From assembly GCA_964432485.1 (NCBI GenBank), contig CAYSNP010000050.1:1-10988 (forward strand): a stretch of DNA of 10,988 nucleotides, read 5' to 3'. The first letter of the stretch is position 1; every line of letters begins with the position of its first letter. Below are positions 1-7,601 of this stretch, piece after piece. Under the pieces are notes generated by a model. The model did no database searches, was not told where the DNA came from, and saw only the letters and a list, made by a program, of their open reading frames with translations. Source of the stretch: CAYSNP01 sp964432485 (GTDB lineage: Bacteria; Bacillota; Clostridia; Christensenellales; DTU072). The position numbers and the translations under genes were made by a program.

Positions 1-2329
1 ACTCTCTTAGCATAGGAAGAATCTCATAGTTAACAATAACTTTAAGCTTTTTATCCGTACAATCATCCAAATTGCAAAAATAACTATGCCCAATGCAAAA
101 ACCTTTTCCCAATGCTCTATCATCTGCAATCTCATTATTTAATTCTTTAATTTTTAAGATAAGGTTATCAAAAGTATTGTTATTAAGTGACTGTTGATAG
201 TCCTTAAAACCTTTGGAATCAAATGCCGGCTCAAGAGTAAAAAAGCTAAAGCGCCGTCTAAGTGCATAATCAATAATGGCAAGACTACGGTCAGCAGTAT
301 TCATAAGTCCTATAATATACAAATTCTTAGGCACTGAAAACCTAATCTCATCGCCCGCAAGGGTTATCTCTTTTCCCCTATAATCCTTTTCTATCGCCAT
401 TAAAAGTTCCCCAAAGATTTTACTAATGTTGCCACGATTAATCTCATCAATTATAAAAAAGAATTTCTTATCCGGATGGTTCATCGCTTTTCTACAAGAA
501 CGATAAAAATGACCATACTTCTTTTCAAATCCACTATCAGAAGGTCTGTAACCTAGCATAAGGTCTTCATAACAATAATTTTGATGGAATTGTATAAAGC
601 TGATTTTGCTATCATCTTTTTCGCCTAAAATAGAATAAATTAAGCGTTCTACAGAAAAAGTCTTACCTACTCCGGGAGCACCTTGTAAAATAATATTCTT
701 TTTCTCTAGCAAAACATATTTAAGTTCTTCATAATATTCCTCTGATATATATACTTCGTTAAGAAAATCTGTTTTTGCATATTTATCAATAAGCGCATCT
801 GTTTCAGGCAAGTTTTCTTCCCGAATAAGATCAATAATAAACTCATATTCATCCTTTGTTAACTTAAATATGCTCCCTTGCATATTATGCAAGAATTCCA
901 TATCCTTAAGCTCTTCACAATCCCTTAAAGATGAGTAATCAATGGGAGAAGCCAGCCCCTCTACTTTCTCAATGCCTATGTTTGCACCATCTTGCTCAGC
1001 ACTGATTCTTCCAATGGCTACTATCTTCTTTACTGGAGTAGATTCGTAACCAATGACCATATCGCCCACCCTAACATCTAAAAAGTTTTGAAAAATGCGG
1101 CGCTTGTTACCTGCTGCATTATACAATGTATAAAACTGCTCCTCACCTACCGGCAAGCTCGTAAAGCTCCAAATTTTAGGATTGGCAACTATCCACCAAT
1201 AATTGCTCTCTTCCTCTGCACCCTTGCTGTCAGCAAAAAGAGCAACATCGCTTAAATCCACCTTTTCTAGGGCTTGGGCAAGCTCATCCCGCGGTTTCCA
1301 GATATAACGGCCCTCATCCTCTCTGCCTGCCCACTTTCCTACATAAAGAATAGGCCACCACCTAGATTGGGATGAATCTCGTGGCATCACAGGGCAACCT
1401 GTTTTTTTTGCAATGCGTTGAGCTAATGCCGATGATCCTCTATTGTAAAAATTCTTAGTCTCACCATATTTTGCGGCTAGCTGTGTGCAAGTAGCCACAC
1501 CGCCAAAATCTTTTAAGCGCTTAACAATTTCTAAGCTGCTTTTATTAAATACGCTTTTATCTTGGAGCAAACTTATCCAATCATCTACAGATAGTTCGGG
1601 AGAATAATCAGATGGAAACCATTCTTCGCTTTCTTCAATCTCTACTTCAACTTTCTTTGCAAAATCACGACTTATGTAAAAACCTACATCAATAGCTAAT
1701 GTCCTAAGGTCAGGGTCGGGATAACAGCTATTGGTTAATTGAGAAGCTAAAAGTGCAACAAGTTCAAGGTCATTTTTTAGCTCTTTAGATATCTCATTAT
1801 AAAATAATATGCTATTGCGTATGTTGTCTACATAAGCACCTTTTTTAAAGGTATAGTCACTGCTGAGCGTCTTTGCAACTGCCTTAACTTCGCTATACTT
1901 GTATATGAAATACTTGTCTGGATAATGTAGCCATAAATAGGTGCTAATAGCGCTTTCATATTGGAAATGTTGTTTCCCTACTGCATACTTCTTATTTATT
2001 TCAGCAGACTGCTGTTTGAAAGCTGTAATTCGTTTGGTTACATCTTGTCCCTCATCAAATAAATTGACAAACATCTCTCTTACTTGCTCCGGTGCTTTTT
2101 CTGCAAGCAATCTTATCATTCTAGCTGGGAAATAATTGGAAGATGCAAGTAAATTACTAGTTTTTTCAAGAGATAGAGAAAGCATACCAACAAAATCTTC
2201 TGCCTTGATATCCCAATTGTCTTGAAAGTGTTTTATCGCTTCCCATTTATATTTTTCTTGTCCCCAAATATCTATAAAACTCTTTTTATAATTGACCAAA
2301 ATCTCTTTCAAAATAGCTTTATCAAACAT
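1..2329 (-). CDS. mcrB: McrB-family restriction NTPase with EVE domain, 3' end cut by window edge
   Basis: The open frame runs unbroken for 776 codons from an ATG at 2329 to the left edge, so the C-terminus is missing. An AGGAG at 2337-2341 lies 7 nt upstream of the start. Visible AAA+ motifs are Walker A GAPGVGKT (residues 550-557), Walker B FFIIDEINRGN (D628, E629), the McrB signature MNTADRS (676-682) and the arginine-rich DYALRRRF (687-694). Residues about 376-500, beginning NYWWIVANPKIWSF, read as an EVE domain (PUA superfamily), a fold known to bind modified cytosines. Residues about 250-365 look like a winged-helix-type module (GGVATCTQLAAKYG at 276, then a WWPILYVGKW segment). Residues 1-230 are a helical region of a kind I recall at the N-termini of clostridial McrB-like proteins. 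In McrBC systems the GTPase drives translocation and McrC is the nuclease. This gene is therefore inferred to be the recognition and motor part of a modification-dependent restriction system; mcrC would be expected just beyond the left edge. Confidence 0.92.
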   Translation of the reverse strand, partial: MFDKAILKEILVNYKKSFIDIWGQEKYKWEAIKHFQDNWDIKAEDFVGMLSLSLEKTSNLLASSNYFPARMIRLLAEKAPEQVREMFVNLFDEGQDVTKRITAFKQQSAEINKKYAVGKQHFQYESAISTYLWLHYPDKYFIYKYSEVKAVAKTLSSDYTFKKGAYVDNIRNSILFYNEISKELKNDLELVALLASQLTNSCYPDPDLRTLAIDVGFYISRDFAKKVEVEIEESEEWFPSDYSPELSVDDWISLLQDKSVFNKSSLEIVKRLKDFGGVATCTQLAAKYGETKNFYNRGSSALAQRIAKKTGCPVMPRDSSQSRWWPILYVGKWAGREDEGRYIWKPRDELAQALEKVDLSDVALFADSKGAEEESNYWWIVANPKIWSFTSLPVGEEQFYTLYNAAGNKRRIFQNFLDVRVGDMVIGYESTPVKKIVAIGRISAEQDGANIGIEKVEGLASPIDYSSLRDCEELKDMEFLHNMQGSIFKLTKDEYEFIIDLIREENLPETDALIDKYAKTDFLNEVYISEEYYEELKYVLLEKKNIILQGAPGVGKTFSVERLIYSILGEKDDSKISFIQFHQNYCYEDLMLGYRPSDSGFEKKYGHFYRSCRKAMNHPDKKFFFIIDEINRGNISKIFGELLMAIEKDYRGKEITLAGDEIRFSVPKNLYIIGLMNTADRSLAIIDYALRRRFSFFTLEPAFDSKGFKDYQQSLNNNTFDNLILKIKELNNEIADDRALGKGFCIGHSYFCNLDDCTDKKLKVIVNYEILPMLRE

Positions 2330-2363
2330 AGTTTTACTCCTAACTCTTTCTTTAGTTTATATA

Positions 2364-2392
2364 ATTCTAACATGCAAATAGAGAAATGTAAA
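2364..2392 (-). promoter_or_regulatory. Promoter for the mcrB-like gene
   Basis: On the minus strand, TTTACA (2387-2392) and TAGAAT (2364-2369) are separated by exactly 17 nt. The -10 is preceded by TG one base away, making an extended -10. The predicted transcript would start near 2357 and give a leader of about 28 nt carrying the AGGAG site. Each hexamer matches the sigma-A consensus at five of six positions. Confidence 0.7.
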
Positions 2393-2534
2393 TATATGGA
2401 ATTGCCAAAATGCTCTATGTCCCATTAAGGACACTATTCTTCCTGCCATAATTGACTTTGGCACAAAACAAATATTTAACAAGATTCTTTTTGCTTTCAG
2501 GATATAACCGTTTTATAAAAATCGTAAAAGAAAG

Positions 2535-2562
2535 TTAAGGGTATCTAGTTATATGGTATAAT
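2535..2562 (+). promoter_or_regulatory. Promoter for the glycosidase-symporter operon
   Basis: A perfect TATAAT (2557-2562) preceded by TG (extended -10: TGGTATAAT) lies 16 nt after a weak -35, TTAAGG (2535-2540). The predicted transcription start near 2569 is only about 11 nt before an ATG at 2580 but 59 nt before the ATG at 2628, which supports the latter as the true start. No convincing operator palindrome is visible around it. Confidence 0.65.
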
Positions 2563-2613
2563 GTGTTATATTTATTAAAATGTTATTAGCATTAGGCAAC
2601 ATAGTTTTTATAC

Positions 2614-2619
2614 AAGGAG
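2614..2619 (+). promoter_or_regulatory. Ribosome binding site that fixes the glycosidase start
   Basis: AAGGAG is placed 8 nt before the ATG at 2628. The in-frame upstream ATG at 2580 has no Shine-Dalgarno sequence (it follows AT-rich sequence) and would add 16 hydrophobic residues that precede the usual GH2 N-terminus. The start at 2628 is therefore preferred. Confidence 0.8.
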
Positions 2620-2627
2620 ATGTGCTT

Positions 2628-4874
2628 ATGAAAATGGAGAAAATAAACAAAGGGTGGAAATTTTATAAAGATGTTTCAGATTATGCAAATTTAGATAGCG
2701 AAAAAGGCATTATTATAGATTTGCCTCATACTTGGAACAATTTTGATGGGCAAGATGGCGGAGGGGATTATTACAGGGGCAAGTGTTTTTATTGCAAAGA
2801 CTTACAAATAAAAATGCGCAAAGATAAAGTTTATTACCTAGAGTTTAGGGGTGTATTTAGTATTGCACAGGTATATATCAATGAGCAGATTGTCACAAGT
2901 CACGAAGGCGGGTTTTCTACTTTTAGAGCTAATATCACACCTTTTATTAAAGATGGTCTTAATAAGTTAGCGGTATCCGCTGACAATACCGCTAATGATA
3001 GAGTGTATCCGCAAATAGCTGATTTTACCTTTTTTGGTGGCATTTATCGCAGTGTATATCTTATAGAAACTAACAAAAGTCATTTTGATTTAGATTATTA
3101 CGGTAGTCAAGGGGTAATGGTAACGCCGGAAGTTTTAGCTGACGGTAGCGCTAAGATAACTGTAAAAGCATATATTACCAACGCAAAAAACTGTCAAAGT
3201 GTACAAATAGCTATTAATTATCAAGAAAAGGAAGTAGCAAAAAAAGAAATAAGTGCAAAAAATGGAACAGCCGTATTTTCTATCCAAAAACCTAACCTTT
3301 GGGATGGCATAAACGACCCTTGTATGTATTGTGCGGTGGTTACTCTTTGGGAGAATAATAAGGAATTGGATAAAAGGAGCATCCCTTTTGGCATTCGCAA
3401 GTTTGCTGTTGATAAAGATGGATTTGTGCTAAATGGCGCAAGATATCCTTTGCGTGGGGTATGCAGGCATCAAGATAGATTGGATATGGGTTGGGCAATT
3501 ACAGAAAAAGAGCATAAAGAAGATATGCAATTGATAGCTGAGGTTGGCGCAAATACTATTAGGCTTGCGCACTATCAGCACGACCAATATTTTTATGATT
3601 TGGCAGACCAATATGGTATGGTAGTTTGGGCAGAAATCCCCTATATCTCTGCACATATATCACAAGGTGCGCCTAATGTAGCTAGTCAAATGAAAGAGCT
3701 TGTTGCACAAAATTATCACCACCCCTCTATTTGCTTTTGGGGGCTTAGCAATGAAATAACTATTGCAGGCGAAAGTGAGGGGACATATAAGCTTCATAAG
3801 GAGTTAAACGAATTATGCCACAGTCTGGATAAAACAAGGCTAACAACTATAGCTAACGTGACTATGCTAGAGCCTGATAGTCCGCTTGTCAATGTTGCGG
3901 ATATAATGGCATACAATCATTACTTTGGGTGGTATATTGGCGATGTTGGAGACAATGCAATTTGGATAGATGCCTTTAGAGATAAGTACCCGCAAAAGCC
4001 CTTAGGCATATCCGAATATGGTTGCGAAGCTATATTATCTTGGCACACTTCTCACCCTAAACAAGGTGATTATTCTGAAGAATATCAAGCATATTATCAC
4101 GAAAATATGCTGAAGATTTTTGCAAAAAGACCTTACCTATGGGGCACTTATGTTTGGAATATGTTTGATTTTGGGGTAGATGGCAGAGATGAGGGAGGGG
4201 TAGCTGGACGCAACAATAAAGGTCTGGTTAACTATGATAGAAAGATAAAAAAAGATAGTTTTTATATTTACAAGGCTTATTGGACCGTAGCTCCATTTGT
4301 GCATATCACCTCAAAAAGGTATCTAAACCGAGCAGAAAAGGTAACCAAAGTCAAAGTTTATTCTAATCAACCTACTGTAGCCTTGCTTGTAAACGGTAAG
4401 GAATGGGAAACAAAGCAAGGTAAGTATATATTTGAATTTGAAGTGCCGCTAAAACTTTTTAGGAAAACCAGTATTGTTGCCTCAAGCGGTACTGCTAAAG
4501 ATAAGAGCATCATAAAAAGGGTATTGCGCCCTGATAAGGGCTATATCCTTAAGGTAAAGGAGAGTGTTGCTAATTGGTTTGAAAAAGATGGCATAAGATA
4601 CGAGTTTCAATATCCTGAGGGCAAATTCTCTATAAGAGATAAGCTATCTGCTATTATGGCACATCCTCAAGGTGAGGCTTTAGTTATGTCATTTATTGAT
4701 GAGGTCCTTAAAGGATTCGGCAAAGATAATGAACCACCTATGAAAATCAGCAAAACTATGCTTAAGTTAGTAAGTGGTAGGACAATAGAAAATATTGCAG
4801 GCTTAGCCGGCGACCGCATAACACAGGAGTTATTGTTTAAGGCAAATGAAGAATTAAATAAAATTTCTAAATAA
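2628..4874 (+). CDS. Glycoside hydrolase family 2, beta-galactosidase-like, cytoplasmic
   Basis: A 748-residue GH2 enzyme that hydrolyses a terminal beta-linked sugar, probably beta-galactoside. Domain order: sugar-binding jelly-roll (about 1-170), Ig-like domain (about 170-255), TIM-barrel catalytic domain (about 260-560), Ig-like domain (about 570-650) and a helical tail (667-748). Catalytic residues are visible: the acid/base E376 in GLSNEI and the nucleophile E463 in GISEYG. RHQDR (280-284), WNMFDF (from W510) and RNNKG (528-532) fit clostridial and Bacteroides beta-galactosidases. The N-x-K pattern at 529-531 also occurs in beta-glucuronidases, so that substrate is not excluded. No signal peptide is present, so the enzyme should act in the cytoplasm on sugar brought in by the symporter encoded next. 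It is longer than E. coli UidA (603) and shorter than LacZ (1023). GH2 is near certain; the exact substrate is not. Confidence 0.92.
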   Translation: MKMEKINKGWKFYKDVSDYANLDSEKGIIIDLPHTWNNFDGQDGGGDYYRGKCFYCKDLQIKMRKDKVYYLEFRGVFSIAQVYINEQIVTSHEGGFSTFRANITPFIKDGLNKLAVSADNTANDRVYPQIADFTFFGGIYRSVYLIETNKSHFDLDYYGSQGVMVTPEVLADGSAKITVKAYITNAKNCQSVQIAINYQEKEVAKKEISAKNGTAVFSIQKPNLWDGINDPCMYCAVVTLWENNKELDKRSIPFGIRKFAVDKDGFVLNGARYPLRGVCRHQDRLDMGWAITEKEHKEDMQLIAEVGANTIRLAHYQHDQYFYDLADQYGMVVWAEIPYISAHISQGAPNVASQMKELVAQNYHHPSICFWGLSNEITIAGESEGTYKLHKELNELCHSLDKTRLTTIANVTMLEPDSPLVNVADIMAYNHYFGWYIGDVGDNAIWIDAFRDKYPQKPLGISEYGCEAILSWHTSHPKQGDYSEEYQAYYHENMLKIFAKRPYLWGTYVWNMFDFGVDGRDEGGVAGRNNKGLVNYDRKIKKDSFYIYKAYWTVAPFVHITSKRYLNRAEKVTKVKVYSNQPTVALLVNGKEWETKQGKYIFEFEVPLKLFRKTSIVASSGTAKDKSIIKRVLRPDKGYILKVKESVANWFEKDGIRYEFQYPEGKFSIRDKLSAIMAHPQGEALVMSFIDEVLKGFGKDNEPPMKISKTMLKLVSGRTIENIAGLAGDRITQELLFKANEELNKISK

Positions 4875-4891
4875 AGGATATTAGCAAGAAA

Positions 4892-6313
4892 ATGGACACA
4901 CGCAATCAGCCTTTAGGCGCAAAGGCAAAAGTAGGATATTTGTTTGGTGACTTTGGATGTAATATGAGCTTTCAGCTAATTACCTCATACCTAATGCTAT
5001 ATATGACTCAAGGTATGGGCATATCCACCACTCATTGGGCGTTTATAGTAGTTATAGCCAAAGTGTTTGATGCTATTAATGACCCAATTATTGGCGCTAT
5101 GGTGGATGCCCGAAAACCCAGTAAAAACGGTAAGTTTAGGCCTTGGATTTTCTGGGGCGGCTTTGCTATTGCAGCAACTACATTGCTATTGTTTATAGAT
5201 ATTAGGTGGATGCCATACACACTAAGAGTTACATATTGTCTTGTAATGTATATGATTTGGTCCATTGCTTACACTGCCGCCAATGTGCCTTATGGCTCAC
5301 TAAATGCAGTGCTAACAGATGACCCCGCAGAGCGCACCAGCCTATCCTCTTTGCGCAGTATTGGGGCGGGGGTGGCTACTTTGCCAATAATGGTTATCCT
5401 ACCTATGGTAATATTTGGTGAGAAAGACTCCACAGGCTACACTCCGCTTGTTCCTGAGGCTTTTGTCTGGGTAGCCTTAGTCTGCGGCATCTTAGGCATC
5501 TTTGGGTTTTTAATGACTTATTTTCTTACCACTGAAAGGATTAAGGCGGACACAAAAGCAGAAAAGTTTAATTATTTTGCTACTTTAGTAGGCTTTCTAA
5601 AGAATCGGCCTGCTCTAGGTATGTGCTTAGCCTCAGCCGCTCAATTAATATTTGTAATGTCTTATACCTTAACGATACCGCTTGTATTTCAATTCTACTT
5701 TATGGATACTAAGATTATCAGCTTTGCTACCTTGATTATTATGGCGCCTATGATACTGCTTATCCCCTTTATGGGAAAATTGTCGGCAAAGTTCGGCAAG
5801 CAAGAGGTAACAGCTTGGAGCAACCTTTTATCCATTGCGATATTGATTGTAATGCTAATTATCCCTTTCCCTCGTACCTCCTCAGGTGCTTGGATATTTG
5901 CCGCTTTGTTGGGTCTTACAATGTTTGGCGGCGGACCTTTTATACTTGCTAATTGGTCTATGGTAGCTGATTGCATTGACCAACAAGAAATAAATACTGG
6001 AAAAAGAGAAGAAGGCAGCGTATACGCTACTTATTCTTTTGTGCGAAAAGTATCACAAGGCATAGGAGCGGGCTTGATTTCGTTATGTCTTGGTTGGGTG
6101 GGCTACAATGTAGATAATATACAAGCAAATACGCAACCCGCTATATCAATAGGGATAATGCGGCTATCTCTTATCTTTCCGCTAATTGGTTATATAATGG
6201 TTTTTGCCTCATTATTGATTATATATAATCTTAAAAAAATGGTAGTAGAGGAAAATATTAATTTCCTACGCCATAAGCATCAACAACAAGATAAAGATAT
6301 AGATAATCCTTAA
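4892..6313 (+). CDS. GPH-family sugar:cation symporter (MFS)
   Basis: A 473-residue integral membrane protein with about 12 hydrophobic segments, of the glycoside-pentoside-hexuronide:cation symporter family (MelB, XylP, UidB relatives). Family marks: GYLFGDFGCN in helix 1 (residues 15-24), FDAINDPIIG in helix 2 with D60 and D64 at the MelB cation-site positions, the cytoplasmic KFRPWI after helix 2, and the loop DDPAERTSLSSLRSIGA. The length is normal for the family. An AAGGA just after the preceding stop lies about 13 nt before the ATG. This is rather far, but the next in-frame ATG would cut into helix 1. The 17-nt gap to the GH2 gene implies one transcript. The likely role is uptake of the beta-glycoside that the GH2 enzyme cleaves. 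The substrate cannot be read from the sequence. Confidence 0.92.
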   Translation: MDTRNQPLGAKAKVGYLFGDFGCNMSFQLITSYLMLYMTQGMGISTTHWAFIVVIAKVFDAINDPIIGAMVDARKPSKNGKFRPWIFWGGFAIAATTLLLFIDIRWMPYTLRVTYCLVMYMIWSIAYTAANVPYGSLNAVLTDDPAERTSLSSLRSIGAGVATLPIMVILPMVIFGEKDSTGYTPLVPEAFVWVALVCGILGIFGFLMTYFLTTERIKADTKAEKFNYFATLVGFLKNRPALGMCLASAAQLIFVMSYTLTIPLVFQFYFMDTKIISFATLIIMAPMILLIPFMGKLSAKFGKQEVTAWSNLLSIAILIVMLIIPFPRTSSGAWIFAALLGLTMFGGGPFILANWSMVADCIDQQEINTGKREEGSVYATYSFVRKVSQGIGAGLISLCLGWVGYNVDNIQANTQPAISIGIMRLSLIFPLIGYIMVFASLLIIYNLKKMVVEENINFLRHKHQQQDKDIDNP

Positions 6314-6317
6314 TGCT

Positions 6318-7208
6318 TTATTTTGCCAAAAAATTGCTGATTAGCTGTTTGGCTTGGGTGTAGTAGTCGCTTGTGCTGTCTAGCCAAATAATGTTTTTTT
6401 CTTTTCTAAACCAAGTCATTTGTCTTTTGGCAAAGCGGCGGATTTGGGTAAATAAATCATCTCTATATGCCTGGAAGCTGTCATAATTTCCTTTAATATA
6501 CCTATAAGTTAATCTATATTCTAGCCCTAAATCTTCTAAGAACTCAGGAGTAGCTCCCATTTTTAGCACCTTTTGCACTTCCTCTACCATACCTTGCGCC
6601 AGCCTTGCATCTAGTCGCTCTTCAATGCGTTTATGCAAAATGGCTCTATCCCAAGTTAGCCCTAATTGCAAGGTGTTATAGCGTGGAGTGCTTTCCTTAT
6701 CCTCTGCGCTGCCGCTTTTTAGCTTTTCTATACGCCTAACCAAATGCCTGATATTTTGTGTATTCGGAACTGCATTATCGCCCCTTTCTTTTAGAATTGT
6801 CCTAAGTTCATTTGCTGACTTATCAGCAAGCTCTGCTCTTAACTGGTAGTTAGGCGGAGCGGACACAAGGTTATAGCCTTCTATTACCGCTCGGGTATAT
6901 AGCCCCGTGCCGCCTACTAAAAAGGGCAAGCTGCCCCTTGCGCAAATGCTGTCAATGGCTTGATATGCCCTCTCCTGGTACTCCGCCAAAGAAAAAGGCT
7001 GATTAAGCTCCAAAATATTTATTAAATGATGAGGCACTTCTTGCAGCTCTTTTACAGATACCTTGCCTGTGCCTAAATCTAAATGCTTGTACACTTGTCG
7101 GGAATCAGCAGATACAATTTCTGCCCCAAACTCTTTTGCCAGCTTTAACCCTAATGAGCTTTTTCCTGATGCGTTGGTGCCTACTATTGCAATTAATTTT
7201 TTATACAT
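6318..7208 (-). CDS. miaA: tRNA dimethylallyltransferase MiaA
   Basis: A 296-residue MiaA (E. coli 316) that transfers a dimethylallyl group from DMAPP to N6 of A37 in tRNAs reading UNN codons, the first step towards (m)s2i6A. Motifs: P-loop GTNASGKS (10-17), SADSRQVYKHLDLGTGK (33-49) with the catalytic D35, PHH (59-61), VGGTGLY (98-104) with T101, and the tRNA-contact segment RQMTWFRKE near the C-terminus. AAGGA (7216-7220) lies 7 nt before the ATG. It stands alone here, without mutL or hfq neighbours, and converges on the symporter gene with a 4-base gap. The segment NIRHLVRRIEKL takes the place of the usual KRRVIRALE-type helix, a mild variation that does not suggest loss of function. Confidence 0.97.
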   Translation of the reverse strand: MYKKLIAIVGTNASGKSSLGLKLAKEFGAEIVSADSRQVYKHLDLGTGKVSVKELQEVPHHLINILELNQPFSLAEYQERAYQAIDSICARGSLPFLVGGTGLYTRAVIEGYNLVSAPPNYQLRAELADKSANELRTILKERGDNAVPNTQNIRHLVRRIEKLKSGSAEDKESTPRYNTLQLGLTWDRAILHKRIEERLDARLAQGMVEEVQKVLKMGATPEFLEDLGLEYRLTYRYIKGNYDSFQAYRDDLFTQIRRFAKRQMTWFRKEKNIIWLDSTSDYYTQAKQLISNFLAK

Positions 7209-7235
7209 CCTTATTTCCTTACCTAATCTACCTTA

Positions 7236-7265
7236 ATTTTACCATAAAAACAATAAAAAAGACAA
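7236..7265 (-). promoter_or_regulatory. Probable promoter for miaA
   Basis: On the minus strand, TTGTCT (7260-7265) and TAAAAT (7236-7241) are 18 nt apart. TGG precedes the -10, giving an extended -10 (TGGTAAAAT). The transcript would start near 7229, leaving a leader of about 20 nt with the AAGGA site. The -35 matches consensus at four of six positions. Confidence 0.5.
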
Positions 7266-7352
7266 TATTCCAAAACAGTATTGCTTATATCTTGCCATAA
7301 TTGTTAATAAAAACTCTTATTTTATTATGATAAAATATTTTTTTTATATCTC

Positions 7353-7380
7353 TTGCAAAATGAAGCGATTATGCTATAAT
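7353..7380 (+). promoter_or_regulatory. Promoter for the repeat lipoprotein gene
   Basis: TTGCAA (7353-7358), a 16-nt spacer and a perfect TATAAT (7375-7380) with an upstream TG (TGCTATAAT, extended -10). A T-rich run directly upstream (about 7338-7347) could act as an UP-like element. Transcription would begin near 7387. Confidence 0.68.
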
Positions 7381-7386
7381 GTGTTT

Positions 7387-7601
7387 AAGCTAGGTAATTT
7401 TTTCCTGTTTATGCTGATACAATTCTGGTAACCTTGTTATTTTAATAGACACGCTTGCTTATTACACACAGCCTTTGATTATAGGCTAATTCATCTGCTG
7501 CGAATATATATGGTCGAAGTAACAGTAACGATTCTTAAGACTTGAAGCAATTATAGCAAAATGTTCACATTAGTGATAAAAACAAAAAGGGAGGCAAAAA
7601 C
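7387..7601 (+). promoter_or_regulatory. Long 5' leader of the lipoprotein mRNA
   Basis: If the promoter call is right, about 215 nt of untranslated RNA precede the ATG. The leader contains a small hairpin, AGCCT (7470-7474) and AGGCT (7483-7487) around an 8-nt loop. It ends with a strong AAGGGAGG (7587-7594) 7 nt before the start. I found no terminator or known riboswitch core in it, so any regulatory role is inference. Confidence 0.35.

Larger units (their letters stand above)
7209..7601. other. Divergent intergenic region, miaA to lipoprotein
   Basis: This AT-rich non-coding stretch of 393 bases holds one promoter for miaA and one for the lipoprotein gene, followed by the latter's leader. 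No RNA gene or known riboswitch consensus was recognised. Between the promoters an imperfect inverted repeat (CAATATT at 7263-7269, AGTATTG at 7277-7283) overlaps the miaA -35. It is weak and could be chance. Confidence 0.6.

Noticed and set aside
1941..2428. Two plus-strand open frames (64 and 68 codons) opposite the mcrB-like gene and its promoter
   Set aside because: They lie antisense to the well-supported mcrB-like gene or run into its promoter region, have no good ribosome binding site, and their products look like reverse-strand shadows.
2403..2463. Inverted pair TGCCAAA (2403-2409) and TTTGGCA (2457-2463) between the divergent promoters
   Set aside because: The arms are 7 bases with about 47 bases between them. 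This can arise by chance, and no known operator matches.
2502..2520. Possible catabolite (cre-like) operator upstream of the GH2 promoter, around ATAACCGTTTTAT
   Set aside because: It differs from the cre consensus at three constrained positions, and its symmetry is mostly due to AT-rich sequence (TTTTATAAAA at 2511-2520).
2580..2627. Upstream in-frame ATG for the GH2 enzyme, adding 16 residues
   Set aside because: It has no ribosome binding site and lies about 11 nt from the predicted transcription start. The extra residues do not form a signal peptide, and AAGGAG sits correctly for the ATG at 2628.
3429..3656. Minus-strand open frame inside the GH2 gene
   Set aside because: It is fully antisense to the catalytic domain and is a shadow of the coding strand. 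The same applies to minus-strand frames at 5032-5265, 5695-5976 and 8921-9256.
6325..6353. GCCAAA...TTTGGC pair at the convergent gene ends as a shared terminator
   Set aside because: It lies inside the miaA coding end, the stem is only six pairs with a long interior, and no T run follows on either strand.
7411..7431. Six-codon open frame (ATG to TAA) in the lipoprotein leader as a leader peptide
   Set aside because: There is no ribosome binding site before it, and it has no run of regulatory codons.
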